The notes under the pieces: generated by a model | The model's input: the letters and a program-made list of their open reading frames with translations, nothing else | What the model was told of the DNA's origin: nothing | Database searches by the model: none | Program-made: the position numbers and the translations under genes | Assembly (NCBI GenBank): GCA_020439945.1 | Contig: JAGRPB010000009.1 | Coordinates: forward strand, 1-61,095 | Reading direction: 5' to 3' | DNA from: Verrucomicrobiia bacterium | GTDB lineage: Bacteria > Verrucomicrobiota > Verrucomicrobiia > Verrucomicrobiales > DEV007 | DNA length: 61,095 nt | In this document: in pieces, positions 45,909-54,867 of the stretch | Position numbering within the stretch: position 1 is the first letter of the stretch | How the letters are laid out: each line of letters begins with the position of its first letter

Positions 45909-46763
45909 TCAGAAATCGAAGCCCAAGCGTTCGCGAACCGCTTTCGGCGATTCGCCCGCTTCCCGCAACGACCGCAGGGTCTCGGACTCGTCCCGCTTGG
46001 CCAGGCGTCGACCATTCTCGTCACAGACCAGTTCGTGATGATGATATTCCGGCACCGGCAGATCCAGCAGCGCCTGGAGAACGCGATGCAGATGAGTCGC
46101 CTCGTAGAGATCCTTTCCCCGGGTCACGCGGGTGATGCCCTGCAACGCATCATCGTGAACGACCGCCAGATGATAGCTCGTGCCGATGTCTTTTCGCACC
46201 AGCACCGCGTCGCCGAGCAGTTCCGGACGCGCGGTCACTTCGCCGCCCCCACGATCGAACCACGAGAGCGGTTCGCCGATCTCCGCCAGTGCGCGACCGA
46301 GATCCAGCCTCAGCGCAAAATCATCGCCCGCGTCGATCCTGGTCTGCCTTTCATCCTCGGAAAGCGATCGGCAGGTTCCCGGATAGAGTGGTCCCTCCAC
46401 CCCATGCGGCGCTCCACCGGCTCGCTCGATCTCGCGGAGGATGTCCTTGCGGGTACAAAAGCAGGGATACAGCAGGCCACGTTCGCGAAGTCCTTCGGCG
46501 ACCGCCGCATATTCCGCGAGATGTTCCGACTGGCGCCGAACCGGCGTCTCCCATTCGAGCCCCAGCCATTCCAGATCCTCGAAGATTCCCCCCTCGAACT
46601 CCTCCCGACATCGCGTGAAATCGATGTCCTCGATCCGGAGCAAAAACCGTCCTTCACCGCGCCGCACCGCCTCGAAGGAAAACAGGGCCGAGTAGGCGTG
46701 CCCGAGGTGGAGCAAGCCGGTCGGACTCGGCGCAAAGCGGGTGACGATGGAAGGCAGGTCCAT
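45909..46763 (-). CDS. gluQ: Glutamyl-Q tRNA(Asp) synthetase
   Basis: A 284-aa GluRS-like catalytic domain without the anticodon-binding half: RFAPSPTGLLHLGHAYSA (HIGH-type motif), zinc ligands CFC near residue 101 with a later YPGTC, and the KMSKS-like RLAKRDES near 258. This truncated architecture defines GluQRS (YadB), which attaches glutamate to the queuosine base in tRNA(Asp). Length is normal. Confidence 0.94.
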   Translation of the reverse strand: MDLPSIVTRFAPSPTGLLHLGHAYSALFSFEAVRRGEGRFLLRIEDIDFTRCREEFEGGIFEDLEWLGLEWETPVRRQSEHLAEYAAVAEGLRERGLLYPCFCTRKDILREIERAGGAPHGVEGPLYPGTCRSLSEDERQTRIDAGDDFALRLDLGRALAEIGEPLSWFDRGGGEVTARPELLGDAVLVRKDIGTSYHLAVVHDDALQGITRVTRGKDLYEATHLHRVLQALLDLPVPEYHHHELVCDENGRRLAKRDESETLRSLREAGESPKAVRERLGFDF

Positions 46764-46810
46764 GAATCGGAATCGCTTCCAAGGCTCGCCACGAATCAGC
46801 CGATCCGCAA

Positions 46811-46846
46811 CCCAACAGGGTCAGGTCGGCGACTCAACCCTGTTAC
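46811..46846. repeat. Dispersed inverted repeat, copy 3
   Basis: CCCAACAGGGT, 14-15 bases, then CAACCCTGTT. The two units are the same as in the other copies but in the opposite order (AACAGGGT first). It lies between gluQ and the rhomboid gene. Confidence 0.6.
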
Positions 46847-46914
46847 GTGGAAAACCTTGGCGTGAGAAGGCCGGAGGTTGCGGGCGAGGAGAATTCGCCG
46901 CATGCTGGGTTCCC

Positions 46915-47538
46915 ATGGCGTCGCGCCCCCAAGATCCCACGCCCCGGGAAGCCGCCCGCGAATTGGCGAATTCGCTGAAAGCCCACGCCGTCACGCTATT
47001 CGGTATGTTGGCGGCGATGTGGGCGATTGAGTTGATCGATTTCCTGCTGCCCTTCTGGCACCTCGATCACTACGGCATCCGACCGCGACAGGCGTCGGGC
47101 CTGCTCGGGATACCGCTGGCTCCCTTTCTCCACGGTGATTTCGGGCATCTCGCGGCCAACTCGCTCCCTTTCCTGATCCTCGGCGGCATCGTCATGCTCG
47201 GCGAACGCGGCGTCTTCTGGGCGGTCACCGTTTTCGTGACCGTGGTGGGTGGCTTCGGCGTCTGGCTGCTGGCGCCGGCCAAGACGGTTCATCTCGGCGC
47301 GAGCGGGCTCATCTTCGGCTACCTGGGATTCCTGCTCAGCCGCGGAATCTTCGAGCGTTCATTCCTCTGGATTGCCATCGCCCTCGCGCTATTGATCGCT
47401 TACGGAAGCATGATTTTCGGCGTCTTCCCGGGAACGCCCGGAATTTCCTGGCAGGGTCACCTCTTCGGTTTCGGCGCCGGCATTCTCGCCGCCTGGGCCA
47501 TGTTTCCGAAGAATCGAAAACTCTACCGGAAAAGCTAA
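46915..47538 (+). CDS. Rhomboid-family intramembrane protease
   Basis: A 207-aa protein with about six TM segments. The catalytic Ser lies in HLGASGLIFGYLGF (GASG) and the His in SWQGHLFGFGAG two helices later; HGDFGHLAANSLPF supplies the conserved TM2 residues. Rhomboids cut membrane proteins within or near the bilayer. The ATG at 46915 is used, because the frame upstream has no rhomboid features and includes the repeat at 46811. Its stop overlaps tail-to-tail by 4 bases with the membrane-protein gene on the other strand. Confidence 0.92.
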   Translation: MASRPQDPTPREAARELANSLKAHAVTLFGMLAAMWAIELIDFLLPFWHLDHYGIRPRQASGLLGIPLAPFLHGDFGHLAANSLPFLILGGIVMLGERGVFWAVTVFVTVVGGFGVWLLAPAKTVHLGASGLIFGYLGFLLSRGIFERSFLWIAIALALLIAYGSMIFGVFPGTPGISWQGHLFGFGAGILAAWAMFPKNRKLYRKS

Positions 47539-47999
47539 TTCACTGAAGGAGCGAACAGATAAAGAATCCCGATAGCGAGCCATGGGGGAATCACCAAGGC
47601 AAGGAATTGCCAGAACTCGCCCGATAATTCCGCGCGGGCAAAAAACGGAAGACTGACCTCCTCCCTCCAGTGCTTTCGCGATGAAAATGGAATCAGCACA
47701 GCCCAAATCGTAAAGCCAATCGCTCGAAAACCCATGACCCATATATCGGTCTCCGCGGAAAACAAAGGCGGGGCGAAGAGGTCCCCCAGAATTACCAGCG
47801 TGTGGGATAGCGTTCCGAAGAAGGCAACCCCGAAAACCCATAAATGAAACCTTCGGCCCTTCGCCAAACCCTCCTGGAATTCGGCATATTCCAGCTCGGC
47901 GAGACGGGTTTCAAAGCTCCCGCTTTCCCCTTGGAGCGAATCGGAATCTCGATCCGACTCCGTCTCTTCCAGGTTTCGCGATCGGCCCGAGTCCTTCAC
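47535..47999 (-). CDS. Membrane protein coupled to the gspH-like gene
   Basis: A 154-aa protein beginning with a GTG at 47999, overlapping the gspH-like stop (GTGA). The N-terminal 55 residues are charged and helical, followed by three or four hydrophobic segments (WVFGVAFFGTLSHTLVILGD, VMGFRAIGFTIWAVLIPF, FWQFLALVIPPWLAIGILYLF). No family recognised. Position at the end of the pseudopilus operon suggests, without proof, a role with that machinery. Confidence 0.65.
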   Translation of the reverse strand: MKDSGRSRNLEETESDRDSDSLQGESGSFETRLAELEYAEFQEGLAKGRRFHLWVFGVAFFGTLSHTLVILGDLFAPPLFSAETDIWVMGFRAIGFTIWAVLIPFSSRKHWREEVSLPFFARAELSGEFWQFLALVIPPWLAIGILYLFAPSVN

Positions 48000-48661
48000 T
48001 CTACCCAACTCCGCTCGCTTTTCACATCGCCGGTCAGCGGATGGAAATCGACTTCGAAGAAGGCGTTGTCGGATTCCACCCGGATCTTCAGCGGCTGGCA
48101 CATGCCGGTGGGTTGAAAAACCCAGCGACGAAAAAGACCGCTCTGCATGTCGATCCAGTCGGTCTCGCCCCAGAACAAAAGACTGTAGCGAACCCCGTCC
48201 GGCAGTTCGTAGCTCTCGTGATACTTGAGGCCTTCCCGCGCCGTTGCCAGCGCCCGATCGGCCGCGGTGGGTTCCCGGCCTTCATTGAGATCGATTCCCC
48301 GCTCGCGAGAGGCATCGATGATTTCCTGCTGCTGCTCGATCACCTCGATGTCGCGCACCAGTTGATCGAACTCCTCGCTCTCTCCGTAGGGATTGAAAAA
48401 TCGGGCCGCGTGAAAGCCGCGTTCGTCGAAAGCGATCTGATACGGCACCTGTTCGGCCATCGCCCGCGCCCGCACCGTGCGAACCATCCGTGCCAGCTCA
48501 GAGACCGGCGCCCGCGCCGCGCGCTCTTTCTCGATGGTATTGACCGTCGGAATCGTCACCCCGGCGAGAATGCCGATGATCGTCAGCGCGATGACGATCT
48601 CGACGAGGGTGAACGCACGGGAACGCCGTGCGTTCTTCAGCGATGAGTGACGGGCGTTCAC
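47996..48661 (-). CDS. GspH/FimT-like minor pseudopilin
   Basis: A 221-aa protein with the type IV pilin N-terminus RAFTLVEIVIALTIIGILAG (prepilin peptidase cuts after the Ala, or before Phe). The rest is a typical pseudopilin head with extra helical sequence (EVIEQQQEIIDASRERG). Start is the GTG at 48661, preceded by AAAAAGG. It follows gspG by 9 bases. Confidence 0.85.
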   Translation of the reverse strand: MNARHSSLKNARRSRAFTLVEIVIALTIIGILAGVTIPTVNTIEKERAARAPVSELARMVRTVRARAMAEQVPYQIAFDERGFHAARFFNPYGESEEFDQLVRDIEVIEQQQEIIDASRERGIDLNEGREPTAADRALATAREGLKYHESYELPDGVRYSLLFWGETDWIDMQSGLFRRWVFQPTGMCQPLKIRVESDNAFFEVDFHPLTGDVKSERSWVE

Positions 48662-48670
48662 CTTTTTGGA

Positions 48671-49120
48671 TCACCAGTTGCCGACATCGTCCTCGCTCTC
48701 GACACCGTCTTCTCCCATGGACCAGATGTCGTATTTCTTCTTACTTTTCTGGGCAGGATAGCGGTATTGATACTGGTTGCCCCAGGGATCGAGAAGCGCC
48801 TTGGGATCTTCGAGGTAGGCGCGCCAGCGCTCGGGTTGCGGCTCGCTGGTGGGACGTTCGACCAGCGCCATGAGCCCCTGTTCCTGGGTCGGCGGCTTGG
48901 AGTAGTTGCCGCGCTCGTAGCCCTTGATGGCGAGGTCGATGGTGTTGATGTCACCGCGAACCCGCTCGAACTTGGCTTCATCCAGCCAGCCCACCAGCAT
49001 GTAGATGCCCGAACCGGCAAGGATGCCGATGATGGTGAGCACGATGACGAGTTCCACCAGGGTAAAGGCGTTGGGACGTCTGACGGACTTGCGTTGCGAT
49101 TTCAGGTTTATTCGTTTCAT
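48671..49120 (-). CDS. gspG: Type II secretion major pseudopilin GspG
   Basis: A 149-aa protein with the prepilin sequence NAFTLVELVIVLTIIGILAG and the GspG C-terminal pattern ALLDPWGNQYQYRYPAQ plus a DIWSMGEDG calcium-site-like end. It forms the shaft of the type II pseudopilus. The N-terminal leader is short and basic. Confidence 0.95.
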   Translation of the reverse strand: MKRINLKSQRKSVRRPNAFTLVELVIVLTIIGILAGSGIYMLVGWLDEAKFERVRGDINTIDLAIKGYERGNYSKPPTQEQGLMALVERPTSEPQPERWRAYLEDPKALLDPWGNQYQYRYPAQKSKKKYDIWSMGEDGVESEDDVGNW

Positions 49121-49144
49121 GGCTATCGGGATGGTTTGAAAATA

Positions 49145-49408
49145 CTACTCGCTGCTTCCGCAGGCGGAAACGCATTCTTGCTCGATCCAGATGGAATCAC
49201 CGCCTCCCGTGGCGTCTTCGGTTCCGTCGGCACGCAGCCAGAGCTCGAGCCAGCCCAGCCCATTGACTCCGCGGACTGTGAACGATTTCCCCCGAGCCCT
49301 CTGAAAAACCGCCTTGGTTTCAGAAGCCAGTGCACGGTCCTGAATCACGGAAACCGGGATTCGGTCCACTCGCACTCGATCACCGGGCTGATGTCTGGTT
49401 ATCGTCAT
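49145..49408 (-). CDS. Small protein between gspF and gspG, unknown function
   Basis: An 87-aa protein from the ATG at 49408. It has a mixed alpha/beta look with one Gly-rich acidic turn (ADGTEDATGGGD) and two cysteines near the C-terminus (EQECVSACGSSE). There is no signal peptide. No family recognised. Its placement inside the secretion operon, 23 bases after gspF, suggests that it belongs to the system. The longer frame begins with TTG at 49435, inside the end of gspF. Confidence 0.55.
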   Translation of the reverse strand: MTITRHQPGDRVRVDRIPVSVIQDRALASETKAVFQRARGKSFTVRGVNGLGWLELWLRADGTEDATGGGDSIWIEQECVSACGSSE

Positions 49409-49431
49409 TTCTGATTCCTGCTGGCGGTCAT

Positions 49432-50691
49432 TCAACCCGCGCCACCGCCGCCACCGCGGAAACCCGACATGGAGCCGAAGATAGTGGTCATGATGGAGTA
49501 GGCCACGATGCCCACGACGACCGCCATGACCACGAGGATGACCATGGGCACGAGACTGGTGAGCCGGTTGATGCGGACGTCGAGGTCCTCGTCATACTTG
49601 TTGGCGGCCTTGGTGAAGGCCTTGCCGAGTTCGCCGGTCTGCTCGCCGATGGCGATGCGATCGACCAGCGCCGCGGGAAAGGCGCCGCTTTTCTCCAGGC
49701 TGCGAGCCAGCGAGTTTCCCTCGCCCACATCGGCGACCGCTGTTTCCAGATGCCCTTTGATGTACCGATTGGTGGTGCCGCGAGCGATCAGTCTCAGGCT
49801 ATTGAGAAGCGGCACCCCGTTGTTCACGAGGTTGGCCATGGTCTGGCAGAACTGGGCGTAGAATCGACCGGTGAGAACGGGACCGAAGGCCGGCAGTTTC
49901 ATCTTGAAAGCATCCCACCAGAGCCGCCCGCCGGCGGTGGCGATGTAGGCGCGAAAACCCAGGATCAAGGTGATGACCACCAGGATGATCAACCACCACC
50001 AGTGACCCATGAAATCGGTGAATTTCATGAGCATCTCGGTCAGCAGACTGAATTCCTGGCCGGTCTTGGAAATCAGATCGGTCAATTTCGGCATCAGGAT
50101 GGTGCTGAAAACAAACAGCAGCACGATACAGCCAACCAGCAGGAAACTCGGGTAAACCATGGCGCTGGTCACGCGCCGCTGCAGGCCGAATAGCTGCTTC
50201 TGGCTCACCGCGAGGCGCCGCAGGATCTCCGAGAGCGAACCGCTGGCTTCGCCCGCGGCGACCAGGTTGCGGTAGAGATCGTCGAAGGACGGCGAGGCTT
50301 TTTTCAGCGCGGCGGAAAATTTCGTCCCCTCGCGAATCTCTTCCCGCAGGATGCCGGCGATGGCGCGGATCGACTTGTTGGTCTGGCGTTCATGGAGAAT
50401 GCGCAGGGCACCCTCCAACTGCACGCCAGCGTCGAGCAGGTCGGCCAGTTCCTCCGTGAAAACGATGACCAGCGGGCGGGAAAGCGGAACCGGACCCGCC
50501 GAGGCGGCGCTCGCCCTGGCTTTTGCTTTTGCGCCCTTCGGATCGGTCTCATCGGCAACCGCCCGGACCTGGACGGGTATCAGCGATTTCGCCTCCAACT
50601 GCCGATACGCTTCCGCCTTGTTGCGCACGGCGAGATTGCCGGAAACCTGTTTTCCGGCGCCGTCGATGGCAGTGTAGGCGAAGGCGGGCAC
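49432..50691 (-). CDS. gspF: Type II secretion / type IV pilus inner-membrane protein GspF
   Basis: A 419-aa protein with two T2SF domains (about residues 75-200 and 285-405), three TM segments and the N-terminal MPAFAYTAIDGAGKQVSG typical of GspF/PilC. It is the platform that couples the ATPase to pseudopilus assembly. The C-terminus is Gly-rich. Confidence 0.95.
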   Translation of the reverse strand: MPAFAYTAIDGAGKQVSGNLAVRNKAEAYRQLEAKSLIPVQVRAVADETDPKGAKAKARASAASAGPVPLSRPLVIVFTEELADLLDAGVQLEGALRILHERQTNKSIRAIAGILREEIREGTKFSAALKKASPSFDDLYRNLVAAGEASGSLSEILRRLAVSQKQLFGLQRRVTSAMVYPSFLLVGCIVLLFVFSTILMPKLTDLISKTGQEFSLLTEMLMKFTDFMGHWWWLIILVVITLILGFRAYIATAGGRLWWDAFKMKLPAFGPVLTGRFYAQFCQTMANLVNNGVPLLNSLRLIARGTTNRYIKGHLETAVADVGEGNSLARSLEKSGAFPAALVDRIAIGEQTGELGKAFTKAANKYDEDLDVRINRLTSLVPMVILVVMAVVVGIVAYSIMTTIFGSMSGFRGGGGGAG

Positions 50692-50695
50692 GTTT

Positions 50696-50782
50696 GAGTG
50701 ATGAGTGAAAAGTGAAAAGTGAGGAGTGGCTAACAGCCCCCCAATTCGGAACTAATAACTAAAAACCTGTGACTCATCACTC
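50696..50782. repeat. Inverted-repeat-bounded spacer between gspE and gspF
   Basis: The arms GAGTGATGAGT (50696-50706) and ACTCATCACTC (50772-50782) are exact complements. The interior has tandem GTGAAAA units and an AT-rich stretch (ACTAATAACTAAAAACC) unlike the surrounding sequence. The gspE stop codon lies in the right arm. It looks like a small mobile or MITE-like insertion. Confidence 0.6.
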
Positions 50783-52465
50783 CGTGGCCGCCGTATTGGT
50801 GAGTACTTCCTCGATGGTCGTCTTTCCCTCCGCGACCTTCTGCCAGCCGTAGTCGCGCAGCATGGTCATGCCGTCTTTCAACGCCTGGGCGCGAAGTTTT
50901 CCGTAGCCGGCGTTGGCGGTGACCAGCTCCTGGAGCGCCGGGGTGACGAGGCAGATTTCCACGACCGCCATCCGGCCTTTGTAGCCTGTACCGCGACAGG
51001 CCCGGCAACCACCTGCCTCGTAGATTCCGGCTTTGTGTTCCAGCGGAAAACCGATCTGTTTCAGGTAGTCCTCATCCATATCCGCCGGCTTGCGACACTG
51101 CTCGCAGAGCGTCCGCACGAGGCGCTGGGCGAGGAAGGCGCGAACCGAAGAGGCGATCAGGAAAGGCTCCACGCCCATGTCGAGCAGGCGTGAGATCCCA
51201 CCCACGGAATCGTTGGTGTGGAGCGTGCTGAAAACCAGGTGACCGGTGAGCGCACCGCGCACCGCGATCTCGGTGGTCTCGAGGTCGCGCATTTCCCCGA
51301 CCATGATGATGTTCGGGTCGCCACGGAGAATGCTCCGCAACCCGGCGGCGAATGTGAGCCCAATCTCCGGTTTCACCGCGATCTGGATGACGCCGTCGAG
51401 CTTGTTTTCCACCGGGTCCTCGATGGTGACGATGCGGGTTTCCTTGGTGTTGAGAATCTTGAGGAAGGTGTAGAGCGTGGTCGATTTCCCGGAACCGGTT
51501 GGACCCGTGACCAGGATGATCCCGTTGGGCAACTTGAGCAGTTCGCGGATCGTCTTCTCGCTCTTTGCGTCCAGCCCCATCATCGACATGTCGAATTTCT
51601 GCCGGGTCAGCAGGCGCAGGCTGACGCTCTCGCCGTTGACCGAGGGAATGGTCGCGACGCGGACGTCGATGGGTTCGCCGTCGAGCTGGAGGTTGATGCG
51701 GCCGTCCTGCGGCAGGCGGCGCTCGGCGATGTCGAGCTGGGCCATGATCTTCAGCCGCGAAATCAGCGAGGCCTGCAGGGCGCGGATGTTCGGCGGCACG
51801 GTGACTTCCTGGAGGGCGCCATCGATGCGGTAGCGGATGCGCAGGTCCTTTTCCAGCGGTTCGATGTGAATGTCGGTGGCGCGTTCCTTGAGCGCTTCGC
51901 GGAAAACCTGGTTCACGAAATTCATGACCGAGGCTTCCTCATCCTCCTCATCCAGGAGCGTGACCTCCTGGGTCATTTCGTCGTCGTCGCCCGCCGCCTC
52001 ACGGCCCTCGATCAACTCGTCGAAATGTTCGGCCCCCACGCCGTAGCCGCGCCGGAGACCTTCCATGATCTGGTAGCGGGTCGAGACCGCCCAGGTGACG
52101 TGCTTGTGGAGATCGCGCCCCACTGCCTGCTTCGCCTTCAGGTCGAAAGGATCGTAGGTCATCAGGCACACGTCCTTGCCATTGAGATTGCCGGGCAGAA
52201 GACGATGACGGAGCGCCAGCTTGGCCGGGAAACGGCTGTGCAGCGGCTGCGAGAGATCGAGTTCGGATTCGGACAGATAATCCAGCCCGGTCGCCTGGGC
52301 CAGGTGTTCGGCAAATTCCACCTCATCGACCAGTTCGGCGTCCAGCAACGCCTCCACCAGCGAGCCTTGGCGGGTGGCCGCTTCCTGGAGGACCTGCTCG
52401 CAACGCATGCGGTCGCGACAGCCGCTTTCGATAGCGATCTTGGTGACGAGGGGGACGAGAGACAT
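50777..52465 (-). CDS. gspE: Type II secretion ATPase GspE / PilB family
   Basis: A 562-aa protein: an N-terminal MshEN-like domain (residues 1-150), and a C-terminal ATPase with Walker A GPTGSGKSTT near 323, the Asp box (DPVENKLDG), Walker B (MVGEMRDLETTEIA) and His box (STLHTNDSVGG). The zinc tetracysteine is present (CEQC, CRAC) near 450-490. It powers pseudopilus assembly. The stop codon lies in an inverted repeat. It is the first gene of the minus-strand secretion operon. Confidence 0.95.
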   Translation of the reverse strand: MSLVPLVTKIAIESGCRDRMRCEQVLQEAATRQGSLVEALLDAELVDEVEFAEHLAQATGLDYLSESELDLSQPLHSRFPAKLALRHRLLPGNLNGKDVCLMTYDPFDLKAKQAVGRDLHKHVTWAVSTRYQIMEGLRRGYGVGAEHFDELIEGREAAGDDDEMTQEVTLLDEEDEEASVMNFVNQVFREALKERATDIHIEPLEKDLRIRYRIDGALQEVTVPPNIRALQASLISRLKIMAQLDIAERRLPQDGRINLQLDGEPIDVRVATIPSVNGESVSLRLLTRQKFDMSMMGLDAKSEKTIRELLKLPNGIILVTGPTGSGKSTTLYTFLKILNTKETRIVTIEDPVENKLDGVIQIAVKPEIGLTFAAGLRSILRGDPNIIMVGEMRDLETTEIAVRGALTGHLVFSTLHTNDSVGGISRLLDMGVEPFLIASSVRAFLAQRLVRTLCEQCRKPADMDEDYLKQIGFPLEHKAGIYEAGGCRACRGTGYKGRMAVVEICLVTPALQELVTANAGYGKLRAQALKDGMTMLRDYGWQKVAEGKTTIEEVLTNTAATE

Positions 52466-52634
52466 GAAAAGTAAAGAATAGCGTTCCTGATCCGCGGAAA
52501 GAACCGAAGATTAGGCGTCGATGAAACCCGCGGCAAGCCCGCAGGTTGTGGTGGAATATCGCCGAATCCCGCACTCCGGAACCGGCGCTTTTCCGGTCTT
52601 GTCGTCGCGATTCCGGCCTCCTAGGTTCAGCCAC

Positions 52635-53942
52635 ATGAGTTCGCTCCGAATCCTCCTCCCGATGGCCGGCTTTGCCGTGCTCGGAATGGCATCATCCCCT
52701 GCCGAAAACTGGCCCCGTCTCCGCGGTCCCAATGCCGCCGGCCTTGCGGAGGGAATTCACGTTCCCGCCGAATGGAAGGAGAGCGACTTCCGCTTCCAGG
52801 TCGACCTGCCCGGCATCGGCAATGGGTCGCCCGCCATCTGGGGCGACCGGATTTTCCTCCTCGCCGCCAGCGAGTCGGCTCCGCCCTCCAAGGGCAAGAA
52901 GAAGCAGGCCGCGACCGATGCTCCCGCGAAACCGCAGACCTGGCTGCCGATGTGCCTGAGCGCGAAGGACGGCTCGGTGATCTGGCAGCACGAAATCACC
53001 GAAGGCAGTTTCAAGGGCCACCGTTTCAACAGCCCGGCCTCAACCACGCCGGCGGTCGATGAAAAGCGGGTGGTTTTCACTTGGGGAACCAAGGAGAAAC
53101 TGACCATGAGCGCCTTTTCCCACGATGGCGAAAAGCTCTGGGAATCCGACCTCGGCCCGGTCAATGGTAGCCACGGTTTCGCCGCGTCTCCGATGTTGCT
53201 GGGCGATCTGGTGATCCTGAACAACGACCAGGAGAAGGAAGCCGGGAACCTGCTCGCCATCGATGCCAACACCGGCGAGGTCGCCTGGACGGTGAAGCGG
53301 CACAGCCAGCGAATCAGCTACTCGATCCCCTGCGTCTTCGAGGCCAACGGACGGCAATTGCTCATGTTCACCAACTGGCAGCACGGTTTCACCGCCATCG
53401 ATCCGAAGGACGGCTCGGTCGTCGCCGAACTGAGCGTCTTCGACACCGAGACCAACGAGCGGGCCATCAGTTCCCCGGTGGTCTACCGCGATCTCGTCAT
53501 CGGCACCTGCGGATTCACCGCCAATCCCAAGCATTGCGTGGCCGTGCGCCTGAACGCGCAGAACGAACTGGAGGAAGTCTGGCGCATCGAGCGCAACGTC
53601 CCCCACATTCCGAGTGTGCTCGTCGTCGGCGACCGGTGTTTCCTGTGGGACGACGCGGGCATCATCACCTGTGTGAATGCCGCCACCGGTGAGGAACTCT
53701 GGAAAGGTCGCGTCCCCGGCGTCGAGGGCGCCTGCATGGGTTCGCCGGTGAGCGATGGCGAGAAGATTTTCTGCGTCGACGTCAGTGGCAACGTCCACGT
53801 CATTGCGGTGGGCGATGAGTTGAAACCACTCGGCAAAAACACTCTCGGCGACACCTGCCGAACCACGCCCGCTTTCGGTGACGGCGCGATGTTTGTCCGA
53901 ACCTACGGAAAGCTCTTCGCGGTGAACGGCGCAAAAGAGTAG
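52635..53942 (+). CDS. Exported PQQ-like beta-propeller protein
   Basis: A 435-aa protein with a signal peptide (MSSLRILLPMAGFAVLGMASSPAE) and repeated propeller blades of the PQQ/quinoprotein type (AIDANTGEVAWTV, AIDPKDGSVVAEL, CVNAATGEELWKG). It has no clear quinone or metal ligands of real PQQ dehydrogenases, so it may be a structural or binding propeller as in BamB-like proteins. This type is very common in Planctomycetota and Verrucomicrobiota. Confidence 0.9.
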   Translation: MSSLRILLPMAGFAVLGMASSPAENWPRLRGPNAAGLAEGIHVPAEWKESDFRFQVDLPGIGNGSPAIWGDRIFLLAASESAPPSKGKKKQAATDAPAKPQTWLPMCLSAKDGSVIWQHEITEGSFKGHRFNSPASTTPAVDEKRVVFTWGTKEKLTMSAFSHDGEKLWESDLGPVNGSHGFAASPMLLGDLVILNNDQEKEAGNLLAIDANTGEVAWTVKRHSQRISYSIPCVFEANGRQLLMFTNWQHGFTAIDPKDGSVVAELSVFDTETNERAISSPVVYRDLVIGTCGFTANPKHCVAVRLNAQNELEEVWRIERNVPHIPSVLVVGDRCFLWDDAGIITCVNAATGEELWKGRVPGVEGACMGSPVSDGEKIFCVDVSGNVHVIAVGDELKPLGKNTLGDTCRTTPAFGDGAMFVRTYGKLFAVNGAKE

Positions 53943-53944
53943 AT

Positions 53945-53964
53945 CCGCGGATGGACGCAGATGA
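53945..53964. repeat. 10-bp-period repeat, copy 2
   Basis: Units CCGCGGATGG and ACGCAGATGA run in phase directly after the propeller gene stop. Same family as 27099 and 54778. Confidence 0.5.
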
Positions 53965-54013
53965 GCCAGAAAAAATCCGCGTCATCAGAACGATCTCCGG
54001 TTAAAACAGGGGC

Positions 54014-54760
54014 ATGATCAAACGCCCCCTTCCACTTTTCGCCGCATTCGTTTTCACCGCCGCCGTCGCCCATGCCGAGCCCGATGCGGCTCCCGAAGGT
54101 TTTACTTCCCTTTTCAACGGCAAGGATCTGACCGGCTGGAAAATTCCGGAGGGCGACAATGGCCACTGGAAAGTCCTCGACGGTGTCATCGACTACGACG
54201 CCCAGTCGGAAGCCCAAGGCGAGAAACACCTCTGGTCCGAGGAAGAATTCGGCGACTTCGAACTGATCATCGAGTGGCGCATCAAGAAGACGACCGGCTT
54301 CTACGATGTGCCCTACGTGCTGCCCGACGGCACCTACGTGAAGGACGAAAAAGGCAAAAAGATCACCCATCCAATCAAGAATGCCGATTCCGGCGTCTAC
54401 CTGCGCGGCACGCCGAAAGCCCAGCTGAACATCTGGTGCTGGCCCATCGGCTCGGGCGAAGTCTATGGCATTCGCAACGACGAATCGCAGCCCGCCGAAA
54501 TCCGCGCCGGCGTCACCCCGAAATTGAATCCCGACAATCCCATCGGCGAGTGGAACCGCTTCCACATCACCATGAAAGGCGACCGCCTCACGGTGGAATC
54601 CAACGGCTACCTCATCATCGAAGACGCCCAACTCCCCGGTGTCCCCGAACGCGGCCCCATCGCCCTCCAGCACCACGGCGGCAAGAAGCCCGACGGCGAG
54701 TTTTCACCAGCTTCCAGCCTGGTCCAGTTTCGGAATATTTTCGTGAAACGGCTGGATTGA
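54014..54760 (+). CDS. Exported DUF1080 protein (3-keto-disaccharide hydrolase family)
   Basis: A 248-aa protein with a signal peptide and a LamG-like jelly-roll: GFTSLFNGKDLTGWKIPEG (residues 29-47), NADSGVYLRG near 127, and EWNRFHITMKGDRLTVESNG near 178. DUF1080 members include 3-keto-disaccharide hydrolases acting in the periplasm. It lies 71 bases after the propeller gene on the same strand and may share its transcript. Confidence 0.93.
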   Translation: MIKRPLPLFAAFVFTAAVAHAEPDAAPEGFTSLFNGKDLTGWKIPEGDNGHWKVLDGVIDYDAQSEAQGEKHLWSEEEFGDFELIIEWRIKKTTGFYDVPYVLPDGTYVKDEKGKKITHPIKNADSGVYLRGTPKAQLNIWCWPIGSGEVYGIRNDESQPAEIRAGVTPKLNPDNPIGEWNRFHITMKGDRLTVESNGYLIIEDAQLPGVPERGPIALQHHGGKKPDGEFSPASSLVQFRNIFVKRLD

Positions 54761-54777
54761 TTCTCCTTGGCTAAAAA

Positions 54778-54807
54778 CCGCGAATGAACGCAAATGAACA
54801 CCAATTC
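54778..54807. repeat. 10-bp-period repeat, copy 3
   Basis: Units CCGCGAATGA, ACGCAAATGA and a degenerate ACACCAATTC follow the DUF1080 gene. Same family as 27099 and 53945. Confidence 0.5.
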
Positions 54808-54867
54808 AGCCGCCGGATTTGAACAACCTTGGTGCGAATTCGAGTCAATTTGCGGTGAAAATTCGAA

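Noticed and set aside
45189..46865. A 558-codon plus-strand frame across the Rieske, cyclophilin and gluQ genes
   Set aside because: It is antisense to three clearly conserved genes and has no domain of its own.
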